Below, one piece after another: positions 31,782 through 43,949 of a DNA stretch of 64,000 nt. Location of the stretch: NCBI GenBank assembly GCA_028571685.1, contig CM053166.1, positions 57,188,111-57,252,110 of the forward strand. The letters are read 5' to 3'. Source of the DNA: Heterohyrax brucei (taxonomy: Eukaryota; Chordata; Mammalia; Hyracoidea; Procaviidae). Within the stretch, counting starts at the first letter, position 1. Each line of letters opens with the position of its first letter. The notes beneath the pieces were generated by a model that was not told where the DNA came from, did no database searches, and saw only the letters and a list, made by a program, of their open reading frames with translations. Made by a program: the position numbers and the translations under genes.

Positions 31782-31990
31782 GAGCCCTGGTGGTGCAGTG
31801 GTTAAAGTGCTCAGCTGCTAACTGAAAGGCTAGCAGTTTGAATCCACCAGCTGCCCTACAAGAGAAAGAATTACAGTTTGCTTTCATAAAGATTGCAGCC
31901 TTGGAAAGCCTGTGGGCAGGTCTACCCTGTCCTATAGTCACTATGAGTTGGAATCCAATCGACACAATGGGTTTGGGTTTTTGGTACAGG
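31782..31990 (+). repeat. AfroSINE-type SINE, long class
   Basis: One of the best-preserved copies: ggagccctggtggtgcagtg head, gcttgaa-free central segment with ttcataaagattgcagcctt, and tail gggtttgggtttttgg. Confidence 0.88.
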
Positions 31991-32495
31991 TGCAATGGTT
32001 AGGAGGGCCACACCAGGATATTTTTCCTCATGAGAAAGGCTCCCAGGGTAGTTCTCAAAGGCAAAAAAATCTCTCGACTCTGCTCGTTTTAGAGTCTAAG
32101 ATGTTTCCTCCCCAGACGCCAGGACAAAATTGGTGTATCCCATTCCAGCAGCTATAATTTCACCTTTTTTCCAATCTTCCACTGTTCATATCCAGACATT
32201 TTGTTTACAAGGGTCAGATGCAAGAGGGACAAGGGTATTGTTTTTAAATACACATAAAACTTAAAGACCCAATATGTCCCCAACTTTGTCCAGTAAGTTA
32301 TTGGTGAGTGGTATACTCAACCAAATGGTCATTATCCTTGGCAGACCATGGCAATCCAACAAGAAAATCCAAAGAGCTGAATCCAGAATTAAGTTTCAGT
32401 TCTCTGAACCCTTTTCTAGGTTGAGCTACCACCCAGAGAGTATATCAGCTGGGCTGGCCTGGGGTTGCCATTAAGAGAAAGACATGGTCAGTATG

Positions 32496-33013
32496 TGTTT
32501 TAGTCAGCTAGTGTTGCTGTAACAGAAATAGCACAGAGTGGATGGCTTTAACAAAGAAAAATTTATTCTTACGCAGTCTGGTAGACTACAAGTCCAAATT
32601 CAGGATGTCCGCTCCAGGGGAAGGCTTTCCCCTTTGTCGGCTCCGGAGGAAAGTTCGGTATTGCATCAGTCTCTGTTCAGGGAGCATCTTGGTACAGGAT
32701 CCTCAGGTCTGTAGGATGTGATCTTCTGGTGCTGCTTTCTTGATGGTGTGAGGTTCCCAATTCTCTGCTTTCCTCCCTTTCCTTTTATCTCTTGTAGGAT
32801 GAAAGGATTAAGGATGGTAGAGCCATACTCCAGGGAAACTGTTTACAGTGGAGCAGGGAGGTGATCCTATGAAGGGATTTACAGTCCCACCCTAAGCCTT
32901 TAACATACAGCATAAGAAAATCACAAAATGGAGGACAGTCATAAAATACAGGGAATCATGGCCCAGGCACGTGGCTACACATATTGTGGGGGGACACAAT
33001 TCAATCCATGACA
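32496..33013 (-). mobile_element. MaLR-like solo LTR
   Basis: 518 bp, plus strand from tgttttagtcagctagtgtt to tcaatccatgaca. gtatg stands on both sides (32491-32495 and 33014-33018), a perfect 5-bp duplication. Confidence 0.92.
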
Positions 33014-33751
33014 GTATGGAATCTGCAGTTTTCAAAAGACATCTATGTAATTCCTACCTGATCATTCCCAGGAAGTAGCTGCAAAGAGATGATCTTTTTC
33101 TGTGGACAGCCTAATTCAATGACCAACTGCCTTATTAACATATATGAAGGAAGCAGATTCAGAAACCTTTTTAAGCTGCTTTTTGGGGACACTGGGGAAA
33201 ACACTCCACAATACCAGATGTGGATAAGGAGTGTGGAAGATCTGCTGAATACCTTGACAGTTAGCTCATTGTTGTATGGCTTATGCAGTAAAAGAGGCAT
33301 CATTGTCAGCCTGCAAATGATCTGGGAATCTGATCACATGACACATTAGTTTCAAAGCCACAATGATTTGTTTGGGGTCAGCTGATCAGACTGGAAGAGA
33401 AAGATAGCAATCTGAAAAAACATCAACTGCAGTAATGCCCATTGATCGGAGAGGCAGGGGTCAAAGATTCAATGTGGTCAGTCTTCCAGGAGACAGAATG
33501 TGGCCTCCTCAATGTGAGACAATTTTTGGCAGAAGTCACAAGTCCAGCATGCAGTAGTAGTCTCTGTATCAGAAATATAAAGTCCTTTATTTTGTGCCCC
33601 ATCTGTGAAAGTGGATGTGCTGCCATGTCTGATCCAGACAGCAATGGTGGTAATCTGGGCAGTGCATAGCTTGATTAGCAGCTTGATTTTCGGCTAGTCT
33701 CACCAGAGAATGGGCCCTTTTCACGACCATCTATGTGAGTGGCCCATGATA

Positions 33752-33912
33752 CCAAACCAATCCACTGCCATTGAATTGATTCTGGTTCATAGCAACTCTA
33801 TAGGACAGAGTAGAACTGTCCCATAGAGTTTCCAAGGAGTGCCTGGCAGATTTGAACTGCCGACCTTTTGGTTGGCAGATGTAGCACTTAACCACTACAC
33901 CATCAGAGTTTC
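33752..33912 (-). repeat. AfroSINE-type SINE, short class
   Basis: Contains agtagaactgtcccatagag and ends accatcagagtttcc. Inserted in the ERVL-like remnant. Confidence 0.87.
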
Positions 33913-34319
33913 CTTCCACAATACATGGCCCCAAAGAAGAGAGTCCTTAATTTGCCAGTCTAGTTTTCTAAATGGAAGACGGAACAACTAGGCCACTGGC
34001 AATAGCTGAGAAGTCAGTAAAAATACAAGGTTCATCAAATGGATTATTGGTCAGAGCTAAAAGCTGCTTTTCAAAAGGGTTGTTTCTAGTAGCCATGTGC
34101 AGGAAATAATGAATCCAAAACCCAAGGAGCACTTCTGAGTGGAGGCTGCCTCTCTTTGCCAGAGACTTCAATCAGAAAAATTGTCAGTAATAATCATTAG
34201 GTTTACAAGACCCTAAAGGTAAAGAGTACACCATAGCTTTCCAGACAGCTTCAGAAAGCCTGTTCGTTTCCCTCCCATTCAAAGGGCACTGATTTGCCGG
34301 TTGACTGATATAAAAGATT

Positions 34320-35365
34320 AAATTGTGTGTTTGAGCCATCACCCATCCATCACTATTGTGGTGGCCTGTATGTTGCTGGGATGCTGGAAACTATGCAGCT
34401 GGTATTTCAAACACCAGTAGGGTCACTGATGGTGGACAGGTTTCAGCAAGCTTCCAGACTAAGACAGGCTAGGTAGAAAAGCCTGGTGATCTGCTTCTGA
34501 AAAATCAGCTAACGAAAACCATATGGATAATTACAAAATATTGTCAATTACAGTGCTAGAAGTTGATCCCCTCAGGTTGGAAGGCACTCAAAATACAACT
34601 GAGGAAGAATTGCCTCCAGTCAGAGTTGAGCTTAAGGATGCAGATGAAATAAAGCCTTAGAGCCTTCATTTGCTGATGTGGCATGACTCAAAACAAGAAG
34701 TAACAGCTGCAAGCATCTATTAGTAATTGGAATGTGGAACTATGAGTCAAGGAAAATTGGAAGTCATCGACAATTAAATGGAATGCTTGAAGACTAGTAC
34801 CCTAGGTGCTGTTAGTGAGCTGAAATGGACTGGTGTTGGCCTTTTTGAAGCCAACTATAATATGGCCTATTATGCCACGAATGACAAATTGAAAAGGAAT
34901 GGCATTGCATTCATCATCAAAAAGAACTTTTCAAGATTTATTCTGAAGTACAATGTTGTCAGTGATAGGTTAATATCCATAGGGCTAGAAGGAAGACCAG
35001 TTAGTAATATTATTCAAATTTACTCACCAACCATGAATGCCAAAGATGAAGAAATTGAAAATTTATATGACCTGATACAGTCTAAATTTGATCAAATGTG
35101 CAATCAAGAAACATTGATAATTACTGGTAATTGGAATATGAAAGCTGAAAACAAAGAATTAGTAAGTAGTTGGAAAATATGGCTTTGGTGATAGAAACAA
35201 TGGACATTGAATGATGGAATTCTGCAAGACCGATGACTTATTCACTGGACATTACTTTTTTAATAATAAAATTGATGAGTATACATGTAGACCTTGCCAA
35301 AGGGATTAAGTAGGAATCAAATTGACTGTATCTGTGGAAAGAGTTGATGGAGAAGCTCAGTATTA
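34320..35365 (+). pseudogene. RTE LINE 5' part: leader and endonuclease
   Basis: After a leader (34320-34740) comes an open run of 137 codons (34778-35191) that reads as the apurinic-type endonuclease of an RTE LINE: SELKWTGVG near the start, then RNGIAFI, then ISIGLEG, IQIYSPT and IITGNWNMK (the GDWN-type catalytic segment, here with Asp replaced by Asn). The leader shares stretches with the long SINE class (gcctggtgatctgcttctga), consistent with a SINE-LINE partnership known for this group. The frame is lost beyond 35191 and the RT half is absent. Confidence 0.75.
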
Positions 35366-35458
35366 TCAGTCAAGACAAAAAAGGGGTAGGGGGAAGGGAG
35401 AGATCAGGAGACAAGGAGGGAGAGAGCGGCTCTGTGATATTAAACAAGGCTTTGTATT

Positions 35459-35618
35459 TAAATAAACCCCAAATCCTTGCTGTTGAGTGGATTTTGACTC
35501 ATAGTGACCCTATAGGACAGAGTAAGACTGTATCATAGGGTTTCTAAGGAGCGGAGAGTGGATTTGAACCAAACTTCTGGTATCAGCCAAGCTCTTAGCC
35601 ACTGAGCCAACAGGGCTC
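35459..35618 (-). repeat. AfroSINE-type SINE, short class
   Basis: Starts taaaccccaaatccttgctg and ends agccaacagggctcc. Confidence 0.85.
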
Positions 35619-35990
35619 CATTTTAGGAATAACTGAGTTTGCCTCCCTGGCTGACTTGGGTTTGGTTTGCATGACAGTAACTTTCACTGAAGATCCCATC
35701 TTAATCCGGAGTGTCTGCTGCCCCATTACCAAGATAACATCTATGATGTTCTTACCTGATTTCAGCAAAAAGGGAGTTTTCCAAGGCAGAAGAGCTGGCT
35801 ATAAAAATCTACATTGATTTCTTTGGGCTAATTTTTTCATTCTCCAGTGGGTCACCTGTGCCAGCACTGGAAAGCCAATTCAAGGAAATAAGACCCTGAA
35901 TACTAGTCAGTATCTCATCTATGGGAGTTTCTCTATAGCTGAGAAGTATTCATTCCCTCTTGCTCCAGACAAGATGGGAAGAGTGGAGTA
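35619..35990. other. Unassigned spacer
   Basis: No recognised content. Confidence 0.4.
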
Positions 35991-36645
35991 TCTTAGATGG
36001 TTACTCATAAGCTTTTAAGACCCTAGACACTACTCACCAAAGTAGGATGTCGTCATGGATTGAACTGTGTTCCCTAAAAAATCTGTAGCAATTTGGCTAG
36101 GCCATAATTCCTGATATTGTGTGATGTTCCTCCATGTTGGAATTCCTGCCTCTGTGATGTTAATGAGGGTAGATAGGTGGCAGTTGTGTTAATGGAGCAA
36201 CATTCAATATGTAAGTTTGTTTTGTGCCTTGAGGTGGCCTCTTGAGATATAAAGGAGAGGAGCCAGCGCAGACATTTGGGGACCTCATATGGTCAAGAAA
36301 CTAGTTCTGGGAGCTGAGTGCATTCTTCAGAAAGGACCTGGGTCCCTGCGCCTGAGAAGCTCCAGTCCAGGGGAAGACTGACAAAGATCTTCCTCTAGTG
36401 AGAGCAGAGAAAGCCTGCCCCTGCAGCTGACACCTTGAATTTGGAGTTTTATTTAACCTATTGCACTGTGACAAAATAAAATTTCTCTTTTCAAAGCCAT
36501 CTGTTCATGGTATTTCTGTTAAACAAGCACTAGATAACTAAAACAGATACAGAACATTTTCTTTATAAGTGTGTTGTGACTCTTGACCCCTTTTGTTTTG
36601 GTATTGCCCTGTGGGACAAAGTCTCAGGGAAATACCATGTTGATA
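35991..36645 (-). mobile_element. L1 3' UTR piece split by LTR
   Basis: agcttttaagaccctagaca ... ccaaagtaggat (to 36048) continues after the LTR with acagaacattttctttataa (from 36549). It belongs to the older 3' UTR type also at 25360-28757. Confidence 0.55.
36049..36544 (+). mobile_element. MaLR-like solo LTR
   Basis: Contains gtcatggattgaactgtgtt near the start and ends gataactaaaaca. The left edge carries extra bases and I could not read a clean duplication. Confidence 0.8.
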
Positions 36646-36656
36646 TTTCTTTTCTT

Positions 36657-37665
36657 ATTTTATTATTATTATTTTTTTATTATGACTGAGTGAAAATGTA
36701 CATTCCCACATAAATTTACATGTTCACCTATGTGCCGCTTCCACTGCTGTCCCTGCCCGGTGACAGCACATTATTCCTCTATGCTCCATACATGTCTCAT
36801 CTTCCCAACAGTTTCCTTTCCTCGCCTCTCCACTTACTCCCCTTACTCAAGCCAGAGGTCCACAAGATGATATCCTATAGATGCATAGAACCATAAAGTG
36901 CATCCAGTATATGGTCACTCTGCATTACCAAGTCCAATCCATTCATGTCCGAAGAGTGGAACTTCATTATGATTTATGGGCAAGGGCAGCATGAGGGCCA
37001 GGGGCCATGCTCCTAGGGGAACCCCGAAGCCGCTGGACCATCAATTGAGGTCTTTTAGTGGAGATCTCAGGTGCACCCCTTTTTATTCTGGTGTTGCCAG
37101 TGAGACTCAAACTTTGTGAGCTCCATCGTGGCTGTCACAGTTGGTGGCTGGGCACCATCCAGTTCTTCTGGTCCCAAGTCGATGTAGGCACCCACTCCTG
37201 TGGGTCTCTCTGTCTTCTGGGCTTCTGGTCTCTCTGTCTTCCCCCATGTCGTTTTGGTCTTCAGACAGCATCTGTTCCTGCTGAGTTGGGACCATTTGCT
37301 GTGTCCTCGGATGGCAGCTTGGCAGCTTGGCAGCTTTTAAGACCCCAGACACCACTCACCAATGTGGGGTGCAGACAGCCCTCTTAGCAAAACGCTAGTT
37401 GTGCCAATGGGCCTCGATTTCACCTGAGAGCATGGTTTCCTGCCCCCTACCCCAGCTACTCTGTCCTTGCAATATTGGGTTAAGATGGAAGAAGTATTCA
37501 AGTTATGCTGAAGTCCACTTAATACTGTTCTTGTTTCTAATGTGTGCCATCACCAATTTCACCCAACCAGATTTCTACGAACGATCTAATTTAAACCCTC
37601 CCCTTCTCCCCTCCCTTGTAGCTGTCAGAGTCTTTTCTTCTATACATAAGTCTGTTTTTGAGCTC
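36657..37665 (-). other. L1 3' UTR
   Basis: About 1 kb with a T-rich left end (the element's tail). The same UTR occurs at 1052-1577 plus 7726-7931, at 19914-20425 and at 46735-47700. It includes the repeated cagcttggcagcttggcagc near 37316, a small local tandem gain absent from other copies. Confidence 0.8.
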
Positions 37666-40600
37666 TTATTGTAGGGGTCTCATACAATATTTGTCCTTTT
37701 GTTGCTGACTACTTTCACTCAACATAATGTCTTCTAGTTGAAACCAGGTTATGAGATGTTTCCTGGAATCATCATTATTCTTTACCATTGCATAGTGCTC
37801 CATTGAGCAAATGTACCATAGTTTACCGTCTATTCCTCTGTTGTTGGGCATCTGGGTTGATTCCATCTTTTTGCTATTGTGGACTTGGCTGCTATAAACA
37901 TTCTTGTGCATGTGTCCGTTGGTGTGAAAGGCCTTGATTCTGCAGGATATATTCCAAGTTGTGGAATTACTGGGTCAAATGGTATACCTATATCCAATTT
38001 TTAAGGAAGCTCCAGATTGCTTTCCAAAGAGGCTGGACCATTTTGCAACCCCACCAACAGTGTAGGAGAGGTCCACTTTCTCCACAGCCTCTTCAGCATT
38101 TGTTGTTTTGTGTTTTTTGGATCATGGCCAACCTTGTTGGGGTGAGATGGTATCTCATTGTCGTCTTGATTTGAGTTTCTTTAATAACTGAAGATCATGA
38201 ACGTGTCCACATGTGGTTTTTGGCTGCCTGGATCTCCTCTTTAGAGAAATGTCTGTCCATTCCTTTGCCCATCGCTTAATTGGATGATTTACCTTCTTCT
38301 TATTGATATTTTGTAGTATCTTATAGATTATGGAGATCAGGCTTCAATGGGACATAAAGTTGCCAAATATTTTTTCCCATTCTGTAGGTGGCCTTTCAAT
38401 TCTATTAATAAAGTCTTTGGATGAGCAAAAGTGTTTGATTCTTAATAGTTCCCATTTATCTATTTTCTCTTCTGTTGATTGTGGTTTGTTTGACAGATTT
38501 TGAAGTCTGTCTACATTGTGTATTCTTGGATGAACTTTATCGTTTTAGGTTTGATATTTAGGTCTTTTATCCAGTTGAAGTTGGTTTTTGTATAAGGTGT
38601 AAGATATGGATCTTGTTTCAGTCTACTGCAGATGGATATCCAATTTTGCCAGCACCATTTGTTGAAGATACTGTTTTTACCCCAGTTTAATGTCTTAGGG
38701 CCTTTGTCGAATAGCAACTGTTTATAGGCAGATGGTATCATCTCTAGGGTCTCAATTCTGTTCCATTGATCGATCTGTCTGTTCTTGTACCAGTACCAGG
38801 CTGTTTTGACCACTGTGGCAGTGTAGTATGTTCTAAGGTCGGGTAATGAGAGGCCTCCCAGTGTGTTCTTCTTCTTTAGTAGTACCTTACTTATCCAGGG
38901 CTTCTTCCCTTTCCAAACAAATCTAGTGATTTGTTTCTCCATCTGATTGCAAATGACGCTGGAACTTGTATTGGGATTGCATTATATAAGTAGACTGCCT
39001 TGGGTAAAATAGACATTTTCACAATGTTAAGTCTTCCTCTCCATGAGCAGGGTAGGTTTCTCCATTTATCTAAGTCTCTCTTAGTTTCTTGCAGTAAGGG
39101 CTTGTAGTTCTCTTTGTAAAGGTCTGTTATTTCTCTGGTTAGATTAATTCCTAGGTACTTTATCTTGTTGGGGGCTATAGTAAATGGTATTGTTTTGATG
39201 ATTTCTTCACTAGCAGTTTCACTATTAGCATAAAGGAATCCTACTGATTTACTTATGTTTGTCTTGTCTTGTATCCTGAGACTTTGCTGAACTCTTCTAT
39301 CAGTTTGAGTAGTTTACTTATAGATTCCTTGGGATTCTCTGCATATACAATCATATCGTTGGCAAACAGGGAGATTTTGACTTCTTCTTTGCTGATGCAA
39401 ATGCCCTTTATTTCTTGGCCTTGTCTAATTGCTCTGGCTAGAACTTCTAGTACAATGTTGAATAGGAGAGGTGAGAGTGGGCATCCTTGTCTAGTTCCTG
39501 TTCTCAAGGGAAACTCCTTCAGTCTCTCTACATTCTGGATGACCTAGGCAGTTGGCTTTGTATAAATGGCCCTTATTGCATTGAGGAATTTTCCGTCTAT
39601 GCCTATTTTGCTAAGAGTTTTTAGCAAGAATGGGTCTTGGATTTTATCAAATGCCTTTTCAGCATCAATGGACAAAATCAGGTGATTCTTGTCTTTTGTG
39701 CCATTTATGTGGTTAATCACATTAATTGTTTTTCTGGTGTTGAACCACCCTTGCATCCCTGGTATGACTCCCACTTGGTCATTGTGGATTATTTTTTGGA
39801 TATGTTGTTGTATTGTATTGGCAAGAATTTTGTTGAAAATTTTTGCATCTAGATTCATGAGTGATATCAGTCTGTATTTTTCCTTTTTGGTTGGGTCTTT
39901 TCCTGGTTTTGGTATCAGGGTTATGCTGGGTTCATAGAATGAGTTTGGGAGTACTCCATCGCTTTCTATACTGTGAAATAGTCTCAGTAGTATTGGGGAT
40001 AACTCTTCTCTAAAAACTTCATAGAATTCTCTGGTGAAGCCATCTGGGTCCAGGCTTTTTTTGTTTGGCAGTTTTTGGATGACATTTTCAATCGCTTCCT
40101 TTGTGATGGGTTTATTAATTTGTGCTGCTTCATGTTGAGATAATTTGGGTAGGTGATATGAATCAAGGAATTTGTCCATTTCCTCCAGGTTTTCAAATTT
40201 GTTAGAGTACAATCTTTCATAGTATTCTGTTATGATATATTTAATTTCTGTGGGATCTGTTGTGACCATTCCCCTCTCATTTCTAATTTGGGTTATTTGT
40301 TTCCCTTCCTGCTTTTCTTTAGTAAGTTTAGCCGGTGCTTTGTCAATTTTGTTGATCTTTCAAAAAACCAGCTTTTGGTCTTTTCAATTGTTTCAATTGT
40401 TTTTCTATTCTCTAATTCATTTAGTTCACTAATCTTTATGATCTGTTTTCTTCCATTGCCTGAGGGGTTCCTCTGTTGTTTCTCTCTACTTGTTCAAGCT
40501 GTAGGGTTAGTTCCTTGATTTGCTTTCTTTCTTCCTTTCAGATGTGTGCATTTATGGAGATAAAGAGAACTCTGAGCACTGCTTTGTCCGTATCCCATAG

Positions 40601-41455
40601 GTTCTGGTAGGCAGTGTTTTTGTTCTCATTGGAATCCATGAATTTCTTTATTTCATCCTTGATTTCTTCTATAACTCATGTTTTTTTGAGCAAGATGTTC
40701 AGTTTCCAAGAGTTCCACTTTCTATCTTTGTTTTTTCTGCTATTGATTTGGACTTTTATGGCTTTATGATCTGAGAAGATACTTTGCATTAATTCAATGG
40801 TACAGATTTTGTTGAGATTTGCATTATGTCCTAACACAGGGTCCATTCTGGAGAATGTTCCATGTGCACTGGAGAAGAAGGTGTAGTTGTCTGCTGATGG
40901 CTAGAAACTTCTGTATATATCAATGAGGTTTAGTTGGTTAATTGTGGCAATGAGGTCTTCCACATCTTTACTGAGCTTTTTTCTAGATGACCTGTCCAGT
41001 ATTGAGAGTGGAATGTTGAAGTCTCTCACTATTATTGTTGAGTGATCTAACTCTTTTTTGGGTTCAGTCAGTGTTTCTTTGACGTATTTAGGTGCTCTGA
41101 TATTAGGTGCATAGATGTTTAATATAGTTAATTCTTCATTGTGTACTGAACCTTTCAGCAGTAAATAGTGTCCATCTTTGTCCACAATGGTTGATTTTAC
41201 ATTAAAATTGATTTTGTCTGAGATTAGAATTGCCACACCTGCTCTTCTTTGTTTATTGTTAGCTTGATATATATTCTTCCATCCTTTAATTTTCGGTTTG
41301 TTCCTATCTTTAAGTCTCAAGTGAGTTTCTTGTAGACAACATATGGTTGGGTCATGTCTTTTCATCCAGGATTTCACTCAATGTCTCTTTACTGGACCAT
41401 TCAGTCCATTCACATTCAATGTAATTATTGATAGGAATGTGTTCACTACTGCCAT
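37666..41455 (-). pseudogene. L1 ORF2, disrupted
   Basis: From an ATG at 41453-41455 (followed by ITLNVNGLNGPVK) to the stop at 37666, about 3.8 kb, normal ORF2 size. The endonuclease part (40901-41377) shows CCLQETH and GVAILIS. The RT is spread over open blocks 39544-40269, 39253-39507 and further on 38511-38942; in the second, the catalytic FADD box reads FANDM, so one Asp is lost. The C-terminal block is 37666-37911. Frameshifts and stops lie between the blocks. Originally this protein nicked target DNA and copied L1 RNA there. Confidence 0.88.
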
Positions 41456-41865
41456 TGTGATATGTTTATTTTTGTGTTGATGTTATCTCTGTTGTTCTTA
41501 TTAGTCTGTTCTGGGACATTCTTTTTTTGTGAGTTGATTTTTCACCTTTTTCAGAGCTTGTTTTGTAGTTGTTGAGACTCCTATGTTAGATTTCTTGATA
41601 TGGTATGTTGCATCTTCATTTTGCTTTACGGCTGCCCTTAAGATCCCCCTTAATAAACTATATATAAACCCGATTTTAGTTACTACCAGTCTTGTTGACT
41701 TCCTCTCCATCTGGAACGATGATAATGACTGTAGTACATCCCTCTTTTTAATATGATAACACCATAATTTTCATGATAATCATTGGATTGTTTCTTTCAG
41801 TATTAAAGCTGTGCTTGAGTTTGGAGCCTTCCCTAACTGAGTAGAATTCTGGATGATGAGTCGTT

Positions 41866-42812
41866 CTAAAATACAAAGTTTTGTTCTTCTAAGCCAAACC
41901 CAAGAACTTCTTTCAGTATTTCTTGTACTTTTGGTTTGGTTTTTACAAAGTCTCTGAGTTTCTGTTTATCTGGGAATGTCTTAATTTCATTTTCATATTT
42001 GAAAGATAGTTTTGCAGGATATATAATTCTTGGTTGAAAGTTCTTCTCCTTCAAGGCTTTAAGTGTGTCATGCTGCTGTTTCTGTGCCAGCATGGTTTCT
42101 GCTGAGAAATCTGACCAGAGCCTACAGGGTTTCCCTCTGAATGTTAGCTTTGCTTTGTGTCTTGCTGCCTTTAAGAGTTTCTGCTTGGGTTTCATTTTGT
42201 TAAGCTTGATTATATTGGAGTCTTTCTTTTGAGACCTATATTGGGTGGTGTATGATTTGCATCTAGGATATCTATATTCTCTTCCTTCATGATTTCTGGG
42301 AAGTTTTCTTCAGCAGCTCAGCAACGATACTCTCTGTGTTCTCAGGTGTTTCATCCTGTTCACAGACTCCAATTAATCAAAGGTTGTTCCTCTTAATAGA
42401 GTCCACATGCTTCTTAATGTTTCTTGTTTCTTTTTTCTCATTTGTCCTCATAGACTCTGGCATCAGTAGTTCTGCCTTCCAAGTCAGAAATTCTTTTTTC
42501 CATTTGTTCCATTCTGTTTTCTTGGCTTTGAATGGAAGTTTTTATGTCTTTTATTTTATTCTTGATCTTTTGGATTTCACAGTACTCGTGTTCCATCAGA
42601 TTGAACAGCTTGCTTAATTTTTCATTTTGTTCTGCTGCATTTTGTATAAGGTCTAGGAGGGCTCTGTATATAATCTTTTTACTTTTATCTTCCGATGATT
42701 TCAGAAAAGTTTCTTCATCTGGAAAATTCCTTGGTTGTTTTGTTTGGGAGCCTTCTGAAGCCATGGGTGATTTCTTGTTTGCCACAAGTGTCTGTTGTTT
42801 TTTGGGTCCCAT
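41866..42812 (-). pseudogene. L1 ORF1, disrupted
   Basis: An ATG at 42810-42812 starts a 124-codon frame with a Lys/Gln-rich N-terminus and a coiled coil (NEKLSKLFNLMEHEYCE and on, with heptad spacing). The C-terminal RNA-binding part reappears in another frame at 41866-42195 (RHKAKLTFRGKPCRL, SAETM, LKEKNFQPRIIYPAKL). The middle (42196-42437) is frame-broken. ORF1 normally forms trimers that coat L1 RNA. Confidence 0.85.
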
Positions 42813-43815
42813 GTGAGTAAGTAGAGGCTGGGAGAAATACTGTGAGGATGGAATGCAGATGTTTCTCTAGGCTGTCTTAAAATGTAAAGCAAAAGGTATC
42901 TGACTACTTCCCAAGTCAGTCAGGTTTTCAGGTGTGGAGGTCTCTCTTCCCAACTGGCAAAGTAAGCACCTCTATATCCAACCCCAGATGATACGAACTA
43001 ATTCAAAATACAGCATGCTACTGCCCTGTTGGCTTCTGCTGACAGGGCCTAGCCTTAGGTGACACTGTGTAAACTACTGCTTTTCTGTAGAAAAGCACTC
43101 TCCTGTGGGTAGGCTCTGGCTCCCAAGCTAAGAATTAAATCCAGCTGTGGCCACCATATCTAAAAGGCCCCCTCCACACTGTTGGCAGATAGAGAGGCTG
43201 AAGGTACCGAGAGGTAGTGAGTCTTCTGCCTCTGTTGCCCGGCCCCCACTGTAGGCGACACTGTATAAACTACTGCTTTTCTGTCAGAGAAGTGCTGTCC
43301 TGTTTGCAGGCTCTGGCTCCCAGGCTAAGAATTACACCCCACTAAAATCTCCATATCCAACATGGCGTCCCGTACACAGGCAGTGTGTTTCCGTATGAAC
43401 CGTGCTGTGGCAGAGATAAAAAGACAGGCCCAAAGTGGCTAGATTAACAGAGTCCCAAGCCTGGCTCTCAAAATATGACAATTTCACCTGCATATCCCAC
43501 CAGCAGTGTGTTTGAGTCTAGCCACTAGGCAAGACCCAGCTCCACCCGCCAGCCAAGAGAGAGGAAAAAAAAAGTCAAAATGGTGCATTTACCTTCAGTG
43601 CATGAGAACTAGGGCTAGCCAGGAGCGGGAGTCAGCAAAAGAGAGGAGGTTTTTCGTTCACTGGTATGAAGTCCAATTTGACAGCCCTGTGCTGTGTTCT
43701 GGGGGCTCACTGGGTGATCAGAAGGCTCCATTTGATTATCAATTCAGGTCTTGGTTTCCAGAGGGATATAAGGAGACATGTGCTTAGTCTGCCATCTTGA
43801 CTCCGCCTCCTGGTC
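42813..43815 (-). promoter_or_regulatory. L1 5' UTR
   Basis: About 1 kb, relatively GC-rich. It contains two related blocks of about 200 bp (around 43030-43140 and 43255-43340, each with a gacactgt-taaactactgcttttctgt word), so part of the promoter is an internal duplication. Confidence 0.75.
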
Positions 43816-43826
43816 TTTCTTTTCTT

Positions 43827-43949
43827 GTCTATGTAAGTAATAAACTATCTGAATTTATCTGGACTTGTCGTCCTCCTACCTGCTAATCTGTAAGGCAGCT
43901 TGACAAATTCTCATACTACAACATAAAGATTCGATCCACACATACAATG
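43827..43949 (+). repeat. Possible LTR end
   Basis: gtaagtaataaactatctga followed by cttgtcgtcctcctacctgc and ending ctcatactacaaca looks like the R/U5 of an old ERV LTR, with AATAAA. It continues leftward across the L1 insertion to about 36560. Family unknown. Confidence 0.35.

Larger units (their letters stand above)
32010..34320 (-). pseudogene. ERVL-like pol remnant: RNase H and integrase
   Basis: On the minus strand, 33968-34171 encodes LTNNPFDEPCIFTDFSAIAS, matching the TDGSA region of retroviral RNase H with one key Gly changed. Further along, near 33250, broken frames give DNDASFTA, then IFHTPYP and VEC, which fit the catalytic core of an ERVL-type integrase (DN..HFT and HxPYxP..xGxVE). 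A 73-codon frame (33423-33644) contains a CDFCQK-type zinc-binding segment before the core. Many stops and indels show an old fragment. It was later hit by an LTR (32496-33013) and a SINE (33752-33912). The limits of the remnant are uncertain. Confidence 0.65.
36646..43826 (-). mobile_element. Full-length L1 LINE, inactive
   Basis: A 7.16-kb minus-strand element (36657-43815) with 3' UTR, ORF2, ORF1 and a 5' UTR whose start, on its own strand, is GGAGGCGGAGTCAAGATGGC, a classic L1 promoter-end sequence. The flanks tttcttttctt at 36646-36656 and 43816-43826 form an 11-bp target duplication. Both ORFs are broken, so it cannot mobilise itself. Confidence 0.9.

Noticed and set aside
31782..31860. 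tRNA-like head of SINEs as possible tRNA genes
   Set aside because: Heads are diverged, lack a clean cloverleaf with anticodon stem by eye and are followed by the SINE body.
34778..35191. 137-aa plus frame as a cellular endonuclease gene
   Set aside because: Its motifs and the flanking leader fit an RTE LINE; the frame breaks soon after and there is no independent gene structure.
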